From positions 62,001-126,000 of the forward strand of contig CAZURV010000001.1 of the NCBI GenBank assembly GCA_964623515.1: a stretch of DNA of 64,000 bases. The letters run 5' to 3'. Both the position numbers and the translations under genes were made by a program. The first letter of the stretch is position 1. The number at the start of each line of letters is the position of its first letter. The DNA comes from RUG714 sp964623515. GTDB lineage: Bacteria > Bacillota > Clostridia > Oscillospirales > Acutalibacteraceae. The notes below the pieces were generated by a model, which did no database searches, was not told where the DNA came from, and was given only the letters and a program-made list of their open reading frames with translations. This document shows positions 18,470 to 27,255 of this stretch, piece by piece.

Positions 18470-19524
18470 ATTGCGTCATCCTCCGGATTATCGGTAATTA
18501 CGCTTTTCAGCGACTCTATGCCTATTTCCAAAATAGCGTCTTCGGAAGGCTCCTTTGTTGTAAGCCTCTGCATCCACAGACCGGGTGCGGAAATGATTTT
18601 GACTATAATGCCGTCATGCCTGCCTGCGAATTTTATAAGTTCATAGCCCACTCCCATTAGCAAGGGCATAAAAAGTATCTTTATCGTTATCCACAAAGCC
18701 CTGTTATCAACAACGGCTTTCGGCATAATCATGGAAAGAATCGTGGAAAAAACAATGCCTACAAGCAAAATCATAAAGATAAAGCTTGTTCCGCACCTGG
18801 GATGAAATCTTGATTGTTTCTTAACATTTTCAACGGTAAGCGGAAGCCCTTTTTCATAGCAGAATATTGTTTTATGCTCCGCTCCGTGATACTGAAATAC
18901 CCTGTTAATATCACTCATTCTTGAAACAAGCGCTATATATGTGATAAAAATGACCATTCTCAGCAACCCTTCAAAAAGAGCTTTATACGGTGCCATGGAA
19001 GCGCTGAGCATACCCGATATATCCGTACCGTTGAAAAGACAGGCAATATTGGAAAAGAAATTTGAGAATCCGTTTTCAACATTTATGCTGATTGCCTGGA
19101 ACAACAAGGTCGGGAGCCAGAAGAAAAGCACAAAAGCAAGGGCAAATCCAAGCACCATGCCTACTCCCGAAACAATCCCGACAACCTTTTCGCCAAAATG
19201 TTTGAGGAGCCATTTATCAAATTTCCCGAGTTCCTCTTCGTTTATGCCATCCATATCAAGCCCCTGCTTTTCAGCTGACTTCATAAGCGCTTTATATCCG
19301 AGAATCATAGAATCTATGAACCCTACAAAACCTCTGATAATCGGAATACGGAGAATTTTAGATTTAGAAACCAGCGGCTTATAATCTATAAATTCAGTTT
19401 CAACGCTTCCGTCCGGCAGACGGAACGCCGCCGCAGAACCCTTTGGTCCCCGCATCATAATTCCCTCAATAAGCGCCTCGCCACCGACTGAGGTTTTATG
19501 TACTTTTGCGTTATGTTCTTTCAT
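18466..19524 (-). CDS. DUF1385 integral membrane protein (YqhQ-like)
   Basis: 352 residues. The N-terminal motif GGEALIEGIMMRGPKG and the central FQYHGAEHKTIFCYEKG and RFHPRCGTSF are diagnostic of DUF1385. Four to five transmembrane helices are visible. The function is unknown; the gene is habitually linked to prmC/prfA in Clostridia. It overlaps both neighbours, so it is part of the prmC operon. Confidence 0.9.
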   Translation of the reverse strand: MKEHNAKVHKTSVGGEALIEGIMMRGPKGSAAAFRLPDGSVETEFIDYKPLVSKSKILRIPIIRGFVGFIDSMILGYKALMKSAEKQGLDMDGINEEELGKFDKWLLKHFGEKVVGIVSGVGMVLGFALAFVLFFWLPTLLFQAISINVENGFSNFFSNIACLFNGTDISGMLSASMAPYKALFEGLLRMVIFITYIALVSRMSDINRVFQYHGAEHKTIFCYEKGLPLTVENVKKQSRFHPRCGTSFIFMILLVGIVFSTILSMIMPKAVVDNRALWITIKILFMPLLMGVGYELIKFAGRHDGIIVKIISAPGLWMQRLTTKEPSEDAILEIGIESLKSVITDNPEDDAI

Positions 19525-20995
19525 TTACTTCCCCTTCTTCGGACTTCTGTTTTGAAAACAAAGGCAACGATATTTTAACGATCGTACCTTCTCCGAGCGT
19601 ACTTTTTATATCCAGGTTTCCACCATGAAGCTTAACAATCTCATCAGCCACTGCCAAACCGATTCCGTTGCCGTGGACCGTATCGTTTGCTTTAAAGAAA
19701 CGTTCCTTAACTCTCGGCAAATCCTCTTCGGAAATGCCGCAACCCGTATCTTTTACAAAAATAATCAAATCGTCTTTTACAAAATCCGCATAAATCTCTA
19801 CGCTTCCGCCTTCCGGCGTATATTTTAAAGCGTTGCCGATTATATTTACAAATACCTGCTGAATCCTGTTGGCGTCTCCGTAAGCCATAGCGGGGGTTTC
19901 CGGTGCGTCATACGAAAAGTTTTTACCCTCACGCTTTGCCGTTTCACTGAAAACAAGAGCCGTCTCCTCAAGTTCGGCAAGCAAATCAATCATATCCTTG
20001 CGCATAATAAACGTATCGTTCTGAACACGTGAAAAGTCGAGGAGTTCTTCAACAAGTCCCGATAAGCGCCCCGATTCGGAAACGATAACCTGCATTCCCT
20101 TTTCGGCAAGTTCCGGATCGCGGCTCTCATCTTCAATCAGCGTTTCACCCCAGCCTTTAATTGCAGTAAGCGGTGTCCGCAGTTCATGAGAAACCGTAGT
20201 GATAAACTCATTTTTCATTTTATCTATTCTGCCGAGTTCCACCGCCATATGCTCCATTGAACCGTAAAGCTCACCGATTTCATCGTCAGTATCATAATTA
20301 ACATTGACGTTAAAATTACCTTTTGCAATAGACGAAGCGGTATCCTTAAGTTCGTTAATCGGCTTAACCACGGAACGAATATAAGAAAGATTGAACACGA
20401 ACAAAAGCACAGCAACGAGAATAATCAAAATGAGAACTGCAAGAATAATCAGAAAAACCTGCATATTGACTTTTGAAAGTGAAGTTATATACCTGACCGC
20501 GCCGATTTGCTCACCCTGCTTATCACGGAGGATATTCGTTATTGCAAGCACTTTTTCGCCGCTTTCAAATCTTCCTTTCCATTCACCTCTGCCGTCCTTA
20601 GCATTCATGGCAAGCTCGTAATCCGGCATATTGACGGAACTGTCTATAATCAGTCCACTTGAAGAAATCAACGGTTTTCCGTTTGCCGATATAATCCAGA
20701 CTTCCATTTTATCCGAAAGAGAAAAATTATTCACAAACTGTGAGGCGCCGTTCGTAAAACTGCTTTCACTGTCGCTGTACGATGCAAAATACGTATCGAC
20801 CGTATCGGTATGCACGGAATCAATTTTAGAACGCACGGAATCCATATAATAAGACGTTATGAGAATTGTGAGCAGAACGGAAAGAAAAACAGTAAAAGTG
20901 ATTACCGCAACCAGTGCGGTTCTCAGCCAGCGTGCCTCCAAACCATCGCCGTGAATACTCTTATTAAGTTTTTCACTGAAAGTATGTTTTTTCAT
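19511..20995 (-). CDS. HAMP sensor histidine kinase (ResE/PhoR/WalK-like)
   Basis: 494 residues. Order: transmembrane helix at about 27-50, an extracytoplasmic sensor of about 120 residues, a second helix at about 180-205, HAMP (VKPINELKDTASSIAKGNF), the HisKA box with phospho-His in VSHELRTPLTAIKG (about 268), and HATPase_c motifs (NIIGNALKYTPEGG, DTGCGISEEDL, GNGIGLAVADEI). The signal is unknown. It lies 29 bases downstream of its response regulator gene and continues into DUF1385-prmC, an unusual linkage of signalling to housekeeping genes. Confidence 0.93.
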   Translation of the reverse strand: MKKHTFSEKLNKSIHGDGLEARWLRTALVAVITFTVFLSVLLTILITSYYMDSVRSKIDSVHTDTVDTYFASYSDSESSFTNGASQFVNNFSLSDKMEVWIISANGKPLISSSGLIIDSSVNMPDYELAMNAKDGRGEWKGRFESGEKVLAITNILRDKQGEQIGAVRYITSLSKVNMQVFLIILAVLILIILVAVLLFVFNLSYIRSVVKPINELKDTASSIAKGNFNVNVNYDTDDEIGELYGSMEHMAVELGRIDKMKNEFITTVSHELRTPLTAIKGWGETLIEDESRDPELAEKGMQVIVSESGRLSGLVEELLDFSRVQNDTFIMRKDMIDLLAELEETALVFSETAKREGKNFSYDAPETPAMAYGDANRIQQVFVNIIGNALKYTPEGGSVEIYADFVKDDLIIFVKDTGCGISEEDLPRVKERFFKANDTVHGNGIGLAVADEIVKLHGGNLDIKSTLGEGTIVKISLPLFSKQKSEEGEVNERT

Positions 20996-21024
20996 TGCCT
21001 CTCCGCCGAAATCTTATTCTCAGA

Positions 21025-21738
21025 TTACTGCACCCATTTATAACAGCCGTGTCCCCATACTGTAATCAGATGTTTTGGATGCGATGGATCGTCCTCAACT
21101 TTCATCCGCAACCTGCGGACGTTAACATCAACAATTTTATCGTCTCCGTAATAATCTTCGCCCCAAATTTCACTTAATATTGTCATCCTGTCCAACGCGG
21201 CATCGGGATTTTTCAGAAAATATTCCATCATCTGAAATTCCACCTGAGTCAGTACAATCTGTTTTCCGTTTTTGGTGAACGTTCTGTTTCTTGTGTTCAA
21301 GCAAAAATCACCGAGCTTTATTTCATTTTCATCACTCAACGGGGTGGAAGCGACAGATTCCTGATTCATTGCAACGCGTCGGTACAACACATCCACCCTC
21401 GCCATAAGCTCCGACGGTGAAAAAGGCTTTGTTACATAATCGTCCGCCCCCACCATCAGGCCCGTTACTTTATCTATCTCCTGCGTTTTTGCAGTCAGAA
21501 ATATAATTCCGATTCCCGGCGAACGCTGCCTAAGCTCTTTACAAAGCGAAATCCCATCCATTTCCGGCATCATAATATCGAGAATGGCAACATCAAAATT
21601 TCCGCCGTTTTTTTCATATATATCAAGAGCCTGCCTGCCGTTTTCCGCTTCAGTTACATCGTATCCGCCGCGCTTCAGGTTTATAACTATAAATTCACGG
21701 ATTGAAGCTTCGTCTTCAGCTACTAAAATTCGTTTCAT
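21025..21738 (-). CDS. OmpR/PhoB-family response regulator
   Basis: 237 residues. The receiver domain has the acidic pair ED, phospho-acceptor Asp54 in AILDIMMPEMDG, the Thr in IFLTAKTQE and Lys in DYVTKPFSPSEL. A C-terminal winged helix (VDVNVRRLRMKVEDDP) follows. It pairs with the kinase gene just downstream. TAGGAGGTAATT gives a strong ribosome site. The closest described systems by layout are ResDE, PhoPR and WalRK; I cannot choose among them from sequence. Confidence 0.95.
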   Translation of the reverse strand: MKRILVAEDEASIREFIVINLKRGGYDVTEAENGRQALDIYEKNGGNFDVAILDIMMPEMDGISLCKELRQRSPGIGIIFLTAKTQEIDKVTGLMVGADDYVTKPFSPSELMARVDVLYRRVAMNQESVASTPLSDENEIKLGDFCLNTRNRTFTKNGKQIVLTQVEFQMMEYFLKNPDAALDRMTILSEIWGEDYYGDDKIVDVNVRRLRMKVEDDPSHPKHLITVWGHGCYKWVQ

Positions 21739-21747
21739 AATTACCTC

Positions 21748-23067
21748 CTACTTCACTGCAACTATGCACTCTGCCACGGACTTTTTACTAAGAGCAAAAC
21801 TGCTGTCGGTCTTTTCGGATTTCAGTCCGTAAACCGTGCCGTAATTTATTAAAATATTTTCATATCCGTTTTTTTGGTACTCGTTCCATTCGGAAATGTC
21901 CACCATAGCAAGCTTAAACAACAAAATCTGATTTGAATTGGAAGTGTCATAAAAAGACCATATGTCTCCGCTGTTCTTCACCGAAATATTGCCTATCCAC
22001 TCGTCCGGAAAATTAAAAATCATACCGCTTTCGCACAATCCCACGGTAACCTCGGTAAATTCATTTCCGTTGTACTGTTTCCACGATGTCAGGTTTATCG
22101 TGTCCGACCCGTTTTCAATTTCAAAGGGGATTTCCACGATACCGTCCGAATTAATATCCATTGAAAGCACATATCCATTCCGCTTGGTAGCATATGCCCT
22201 GCCGGTATCTTTATTATAAGTTGGAGAAATAAGTGTTTTTTCAGAAGCGTCCCACGTAACGATTTCGGTTATCATCGCCGTATCGTCAACTAATCCGTCA
22301 AGCAAAAGGAACTTGGCGTTTTTAACGGTTTGAATCTTCACACTTTCATAAGAAGTTACAGAACCGTCAAGATTTATTTCACTGATTCTGTTGAGTTTTT
22401 TATTCTCCATTTCATACAGAGAAGCGTCTGCCGGATTTTCACTACCAACCGATGAATTTCGGATAATCAGAAGTTCACTTCGATCCTCACCGCATATATT
22501 CCCCGCATACATTTTGGTATAGGTTTTGCTCTCGCAGAGTTTAACTTTGGTTTTTGCATTTTCATAGACAACGCTATATACGGAAAGCGTATTGTTATCC
22601 TTACTGTCGAACATATTCCAGCCGACAATGAGTTCGGGATAGGAATCATAATCCATATCGCCGAAAGCAAATTCCATAATATCGTTGCCTGAACCTTTTA
22701 CAGAATCTCCGGCTATCCAGTTATCTTCATCTTTAATCAGCACGCTCATATAGATGGATGAAGTATCGTCGTTTTTAAGCCTGTAAAACGCAACCGCATC
22801 ATTTTCACCGTCCGCCGTAAAATCAATAAATGTGATTGCAGATGTATATTCGCCTCCCGAAGGCGCTTTCAGCGTAATTTCAGATCCGATGGATTTTTCA
22901 ACAACCTGACGGATTTTTTTATAATCCCCTACCGAAGCCGGAGGACTCATAAGAACTTCCGGGCTCAAAGAGTTGTTAAGAATGAAAGCGAGAAAAACAA
23001 ATGCAGCTATTACCAGAATAACGCATACAATTTTCTTAATTAAATCCTTATCTTTTAATCTCTGCAA
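21748..23067 (-). CDS. Membrane-anchored extracytoplasmic protein of unknown function, first gene of the two-component operon
   Basis: 439 residues from TTG 23067 with GGGAGTATC upstream. A single N-terminal hydrophobic helix (VCVILVIAAFVFLAFIL) is followed by a wholly extracytoplasmic region. Acidic repeats such as DFTADGENDAVAFY, FGDMDYDSYPELIVGW and MDINSDGIVEIPFEI look like calcium-binding beta-propeller (FG-GAP/VCBS-like) blades; this is inference. It is nine bases before the response regulator gene, so it may be an accessory sensor. I do not recognise a named family. Confidence 0.72.
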   Translation of the reverse strand: MQRLKDKDLIKKIVCVILVIAAFVFLAFILNNSLSPEVLMSPPASVGDYKKIRQVVEKSIGSEITLKAPSGGEYTSAITFIDFTADGENDAVAFYRLKNDDTSSIYMSVLIKDEDNWIAGDSVKGSGNDIMEFAFGDMDYDSYPELIVGWNMFDSKDNNTLSVYSVVYENAKTKVKLCESKTYTKMYAGNICGEDRSELLIIRNSSVGSENPADASLYEMENKKLNRISEINLDGSVTSYESVKIQTVKNAKFLLLDGLVDDTAMITEIVTWDASEKTLISPTYNKDTGRAYATKRNGYVLSMDINSDGIVEIPFEIENGSDTINLTSWKQYNGNEFTEVTVGLCESGMIFNFPDEWIGNISVKNSGDIWSFYDTSNSNQILLFKLAMVDISEWNEYQKNGYENILINYGTVYGLKSEKTDSSFALSKKSVAECIVAVK

Positions 23068-23102
23068 AATGATACTCCCGCTCTAACTATATAATTAAAA
23101 TT

Positions 23103-23130
23103 ATTATAACACGTTTAGATTATAATTCAA
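23103..23130 (-). promoter_or_regulatory. Sigma-A-type promoter for the two-component operon
   Basis: On the minus strand TTGAAT and TATAAT are separated by 16 bases, 36 bases before the TTG start at 23067. It lies beyond the cdaR terminator, so it should drive the extracytoplasmic protein-regulator-kinase operon separately. Confidence 0.6.
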
Positions 23131-23230
23131 GATATATATATTAAATAATAAAGATTTTTGAAAAAAGGCATGGCAAACACATCTGTTCAAACGATTATTT
23201 ACGCACGAAGGTTAACCCATATTAAGGATA

Positions 23231-23270
23231 AACAAAAACCACCGTGTGTCCAAAAATTACACGGTGGTTT
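23231..23270 (-). terminator. Rho-independent terminator of the cdaA-cdaR operon
   Basis: Perfect 12-bp inverted repeat (AAACCACCGTGT and its complement) with an 11-base loop, followed on the minus strand by TTTTTGTT. It lies 80 bases after the cdaR stop. Confidence 0.88.
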
Positions 23271-23349
23271 CGATTAGCCTATGCTATTTTTAATTAAACA
23301 GTTCTTCGCGCTGAAAATCTCTAACGAAAGCATATGCTGCCGTTATCTT

Positions 23350-24606
23350 TCAGGAAAGTGTAACAACGGCTATATAACTGCCATAAACCCATGCTTTGAG
23401 GCTTTTATCCGTTACGGAAAAAGTTATCGCATAGTTTTGATTGGTTCCGGCTTTTGCATCCTCCTCAATATCTACCGAAGCGGAAATACTATCCGTTCCG
23501 ATATCGGCAATATCGCTCTTGTTTCCGATGATGATTACTTTAATATCGGTGGTTTCGATTGATGCGTCAAAGCCTGAAGCATTGGTTATCTCTATATCAT
23601 CGGATTTAAACGTTAGCGTTTTTTTGCTGTAAGATGACATATCAATGCGAACCCGTATCTTATTTACGCCGCCTTTTACAATGAAGCCTGAAAGCTTGGT
23701 TACATCAAAATCAAACGTATTTACTGTATTGGAAAGCTGTGAAAAATCGACTGAACCAATCACTATATTTTCGAGCTTATCCACTGCACTCTCATCGCCG
23801 CCTATCAGCAAAGAAGAAACAGAATACTTGATATTCATATCTTCCTGCGATATCCCCGACGGCATATTTTTAATTTCAATTGAAACAGGAAGCTCTTTAA
23901 GCTTGTAAACCGGCAGAGTAAGTTTAACATTGTCTCCACCGTCTATCGTAACATTCTGAATCTCATTCCCATACTCGTCAACAGCATAAACACGCGCGTT
24001 GGCAGAAGTGGTTGTTGTAAGCTTTTTATCAATTTCAGCCGAAGCTAAAATCTTGCTAATTTTTGAAACCTCGGTACTCGGGCCGTATGCCATAAGACGA
24101 TTGGAAGAAAGCGTAACCTTTCCGAGTTCATAGCCGTCAGGCACGGAATAATCTCCTGTGATATTCGCAGTAACATCCATTGTCACTTCTTGATAAACGT
24201 CAAAATACACCTCCACACTCGAAGCGCTTGAAGTTACGATTTCAAAATCTTTTGTGCTGTCTATGGAAATATTGAGAGGCAATGTGTGCTTCCCCGCAGT
24301 ATTCACATTGATTGTGGAGGCAGTAATCACAATATCATCTGCGCTGACAGTCCCCACAACGGCTTTTTTGCCCCGTACCGTAACAGCTATGTTCGTGCTT
24401 GAATAATCACCAAACTGCTGAAGATTAAACTGTTCCGGAACGCTCATAGAATCCATTTTTATAGGAACTTCAATCACTTTTTCCTGTTCCTCGCCGCCGT
24501 ACATAGAATAAGCCAGCCATATGATAAACGCAAGAACAACGGAAAGAACAAGCACAAACTTGTTGTTATTAAAAAGCTTCTGAAGCGATATTCTTTTATT
24601 TGCCAT
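23350..24606 (-). CDS. cdaR: CdaR/YbbR-domain regulator of diadenylate cyclase
   Basis: 418 residues from ATG 24606, which follows GGCGG and overlaps the cdaA stop. One N-terminal transmembrane helix (FVLVLSVVLAFIIWLAYSM) is followed by about four repeated YbbR domains (for example EVPIKMDSM, NITGDYSVPDGYELGKV, VYKLKELPVSIEI). CdaR proteins sit outside the membrane and modulate CdaA. It is the last gene before a strong terminator; glmM, the usual third gene, is not present here. Confidence 0.93.
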   Translation of the reverse strand: MANKRISLQKLFNNNKFVLVLSVVLAFIIWLAYSMYGGEEQEKVIEVPIKMDSMSVPEQFNLQQFGDYSSTNIAVTVRGKKAVVGTVSADDIVITASTINVNTAGKHTLPLNISIDSTKDFEIVTSSASSVEVYFDVYQEVTMDVTANITGDYSVPDGYELGKVTLSSNRLMAYGPSTEVSKISKILASAEIDKKLTTTTSANARVYAVDEYGNEIQNVTIDGGDNVKLTLPVYKLKELPVSIEIKNMPSGISQEDMNIKYSVSSLLIGGDESAVDKLENIVIGSVDFSQLSNTVNTFDFDVTKLSGFIVKGGVNKIRVRIDMSSYSKKTLTFKSDDIEITNASGFDASIETTDIKVIIIGNKSDIADIGTDSISASVDIEEDAKAGTNQNYAITFSVTDKSLKAWVYGSYIAVVTLS

Positions 24607-25483
24607 CCGCTTCACCGCCTTTCGCTTTCCTTCCTTTGCGCGCGGGTTTTTTCTTCAGCGCAAGATCTTCGTTGATATACGAATTGATAATATTATCGCG
24701 CAGTTCGCCCGTAGTTATATCGTATTTTATCATGCCCTTTTCTACGAATGAAATGGCTCCGTTTTCCTCACTCACAACAATAACAACCGCATCGGTATTC
24801 TCCGTCATACCAACAGCGGCACGATGTCTTGTGCCGAACTTAATATCAAGATTTCTCGTATCCGTAAGCGGAAGAATACATCCCACAGACATTGCTCTTT
24901 CGCGACTAATTACCATTGCGCCGTCATGCAGAGGCGATTTCGGATAAAAAATATTTCTGATGAGAGAAGAACTGATTTTCGCGTCAATATAGGTTCCCGT
25001 ATGCATAATTTCCCCGAGCATCGTACCCTTTTCAAATACAATAAGTGCGCCTATTTTTTCATCGCTCATTCTGGAACACGCACTGCATACGGAATTGACA
25101 ATTTCAGTGCGCAGACTGACTATATTTGCCTGATTCTGTTTGAAATTAAATCCGAGCAAACGACTGATTGAACTTCTCCCCAAACGCTCCAGAACGTTTC
25201 GCAGTTCCGGACTGAAAAGAATAACAATAATAACCAGCGAGCTTGCAAAGAAAGCACCAAAAAGCGCTTTCATAACCGGCATATCAAGCAAAATCACGCA
25301 GAAATAAGCTATCAGCAAAATAGCAATACCCTTGAATATCTGAACCGAACGCGTCTGCCTTATGATTTTAATCAATTCATAAATCAAAACTGCCGCCAGG
25401 AGTATATCAAGGGTATCCTGAATTGGTCTGTAACCGGCAAGAACCGCCCAGATCTGCTGAAGAAATTCTGTTATTACCTGCAT
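24596..25483 (-). CDS. cdaA: Diadenylate cyclase CdaA (c-di-AMP synthase)
   Basis: 295 residues. Three N-terminal transmembrane helices are followed by the DAC domain with the catalytic DGA in SPLHDGAMVIS (about residue 186) and RHR in GTRHRAAVGMTE (about 220). It condenses two ATP into c-di-AMP, which controls potassium and osmolyte balance and wall homeostasis. The C-terminus is a basic tail (KKPARKGRKAKGG). The ATG follows GGGAGTTTACT. Confidence 0.97.
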   Translation of the reverse strand: MQVITEFLQQIWAVLAGYRPIQDTLDILLAAVLIYELIKIIRQTRSVQIFKGIAILLIAYFCVILLDMPVMKALFGAFFASSLVIIVILFSPELRNVLERLGRSSISRLLGFNFKQNQANIVSLRTEIVNSVCSACSRMSDEKIGALIVFEKGTMLGEIMHTGTYIDAKISSSLIRNIFYPKSPLHDGAMVISRERAMSVGCILPLTDTRNLDIKFGTRHRAAVGMTENTDAVVIVVSEENGAISFVEKGMIKYDITTGELRDNIINSYINEDLALKKKPARKGRKAKGGEADGK

Positions 25484-25510
25484 AGTAAACTCCCTAAATA
25501 TTTATAGTAT

Positions 25511-25539
25511 ATTATAACATAAAAGGAGTGTCATTAAAA
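25511..25539 (-). promoter_or_regulatory. Possible promoter for cdaA-cdaR
   Basis: A perfect -10 TATAAT on the minus strand 27 bases upstream of the cdaA start, with a weak -35 (TTTTAA) at 17-base spacing inside the end of the preceding gene. Confidence 0.4.
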
Positions 25540-26682
25540 GCGGTTTTTTAGGTTTTTTATAGAGCATATTGCACAATAAATATCCTCTTCTGTAGTGAAA
25601 AACGACGGAGAGATTCGAACTGTTCCCTGTTTCAGCGTGCCTGCTTTCCTATGCGCGGATGGTGCACAATGCAGTCCCGCGCGCACATATATCTTATCTT
25701 CATTCAGCGCCGCTGCCGCTTCCTCACTTTGTACATTTTTAACATTAAAAGAAAGAATAGGGGCATAATCCCCTGCCTTGTCGATATTATAATAAAGCTG
25801 AATATGTTCCATCTTTTTTAACTCGTCATAAAGAATGCGAATCAGCTTTTTTTCATGTAAATTTATTTCATTTATTCCCGTTTCTTCTAGAAATTCAATG
25901 CTCTTTGAAAGAACAAGCACTCCCGGAACATTAACTGTTCCGCTTTCAAAAATATCAGGCATAAAATCGGGCTGAATCTTATCAAAAGACTTGCTTCCGG
26001 TTCCTCCCTCAATAACAGAATTTATTTTTTTATAATTGTTTCCGATAAGAACTCCTGTTCCCATAAATCCCATCAGTCCTTTATGTCCGGGCACACAGAG
26101 CCAGTTTATATTATTTTTCTTTATGTCAATCGGTATAATACCTGCGCTCTGTGCCGCATCTACAACAAAAGTGATTCCATAACCGGCACAAAGTTTTCCC
26201 AGCTCGTTTATGGGATTGATAAATCCGAAAACGTTTCCTGCGTGGGAACATACAATCATTTTCGTATTGCGCCTGATTTTTCTTTTAAACCTGCGCACGG
26301 TTTCAGCGCAATCGTACGGGTCGGTTGTGACGCTTTCACAGAATATATAACCGCTCCGCCTCAGTTTTTCAAGAGGTCTTACAACCGAATTATGCTCGAA
26401 ATCACTGATAAGCACATGATCGCCCCTTTGGAGCGAGCCTTTAATGGCAAAATTAAGCGCGTAAGTGCAGTTCGGTGTAAACACAACATTCTCCGGATTT
26501 GACGAACCGAAAAGCAAGGCTGATTTTTCCCGGCTCTCATATATTTTTTCGCCGGTTTTTAAAGCCATGTCATGCCCCGCCCTGCCGGGATTCGCACCGT
26601 ATGTTTTGCTTATTTCAGACAGTGCAGCATAAACGCATTCGGGCTTCGGATAAGAGGTTGCTGAATTATCTAAATATATCAA
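25534..26682 (-). CDS. Cysteine-desulfurase-like PLP enzyme (class V aminotransferase, TIGR01977-like)
   Basis: 382 residues from TTG 26682, preceded by AGGAG and overlapping the DUF3343 stop. PLP features: FTPNCTYALNFAIKG, FEHNSVVRPLEKLR, VVDAAQSAG (Asp to the pyridine N), and the Schiff-base Lys in CVPGHKGLMG. A catalytic Cys in RAGLHCAPSAH is placed as in SufS/CsdB-type enzymes, so it probably releases sulfur or selenium from Cys/Sec. Pairing with DUF3343, a proposed Se/S carrier family, supports that; the acceptor is unknown. Confidence 0.82.
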   Translation of the reverse strand: MIYLDNSATSYPKPECVYAALSEISKTYGANPGRAGHDMALKTGEKIYESREKSALLFGSSNPENVVFTPNCTYALNFAIKGSLQRGDHVLISDFEHNSVVRPLEKLRRSGYIFCESVTTDPYDCAETVRRFKRKIRRNTKMIVCSHAGNVFGFINPINELGKLCAGYGITFVVDAAQSAGIIPIDIKKNNINWLCVPGHKGLMGFMGTGVLIGNNYKKINSVIEGGTGSKSFDKIQPDFMPDIFESGTVNVPGVLVLSKSIEFLEETGINEINLHEKKLIRILYDELKKMEHIQLYYNIDKAGDYAPILSFNVKNVQSEEAAAALNEDKIYVRAGLHCAPSAHRKAGTLKQGTVRISPSFFTTEEDIYCAICSIKNLKNRF

Positions 26683-26897
26683 GGCTCTGCAACTCCTATA
26701 AGTTTGATCCCGTAATGTTTAAGCAGAGCAAGACCTGTATCCCTGTCTCCTGCAAAATATATAGAATAACCGCATCCCTCGCCCTTTTCAATTTTTCTCG
26801 AACGGCGAATATACGCTTTGAATCCGTTATCAGTTAAAATCTTTTTCCCTTTTGCAGCATAAGTTATTGAATTTACTTTTACCTGCGTTTCTGACAC
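26679..26897 (-). CDS. DUF3343 small protein (putative Se/S carrier-like)
   Basis: 72 residues from GTG 26897, chosen because GAGGTG precedes it at seven bases; a GTG nine bases further upstream overlaps that site. The pattern VNSITYAAKGKKILTDNGF, IRRSRKIEKGEGCGYSIYF and a C-terminal LLKHYGIKLIGV fits DUF3343, with the single conserved Cys in EGCGYS. It is coupled by a four-base overlap to the desulfurase-like gene, so the two probably act together. Confidence 0.75.
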   Translation of the reverse strand: MSETQVKVNSITYAAKGKKILTDNGFKAYIRRSRKIEKGEGCGYSIYFAGDRDTGLALLKHYGIKLIGVAEP

Positions 26898-26940
26898 ATT
26901 AATCACCTCGTTTCTCTTCTATTCTATGCTTATTTAATCA

Positions 26941-27204
26941 AAACGGACAAAGAGAGATGATTTTCGGTATACACTGCCAAAAGCCAAATCCGTTTTAATA
27001 AAGGGATTCCCTTCGTGATTCAACCCGACAAAGAACAGCATTAACTGTCCGAGTAAGATTGTATTCCTCCGCGGGTTTCGAAAACGGAGTCCGCGCCTTA
27101 GTAGCATAAAATATCTTTACCTAAGTTAAACATCGGCATTGAAATCTTGGCATTCTGTGCAGACTCCCAACGATTTTTTCTTTTGGGAAACACGGACGGA
27201 ACAA
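26941..27204 (+). ncRNA. Candidate structured noncoding RNA, possibly 6S (SsrS)-like
   Basis: This gene-free stretch is unusually GC-balanced for an intergenic region. On the plus strand a GC-rich apical hairpin (CTCCG...CGGAG and CGCGG...CCGCG alternatives, 27067-27096) lies near the middle of about 180 bases. It is followed by CCTTAG...CCTAAGTT, able to form a small hairpin, and by a TCCCAA...TTGGGA stem at 27165-27188, then the terminator at 27205. Central apical stem, flanking arms and a 3'-side mini-hairpin recall 6S RNA, but I could not close the terminal stem by eye. A minus-strand leader for DUF3343 is the main alternative. Confidence 0.38.
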
Positions 27205-27239
27205 AAAATATCATAAGGCGCAACGCCTTATGATATTTT
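27205..27239. terminator. Bidirectional Rho-independent terminator
   Basis: Perfect 16-bp arms (AAAATATCATAAGGCG and complement) with a three-base loop. On the minus strand, just after the GH2 stop, it ends in TTTTTTGTT; on the plus strand it ends in TTTTC. It serves GH2 and could end a plus-strand RNA. The arm resembles that of the terminator at 59941. Confidence 0.88.
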
Positions 27240-27255
27240 CTAAAATTTAATAATT

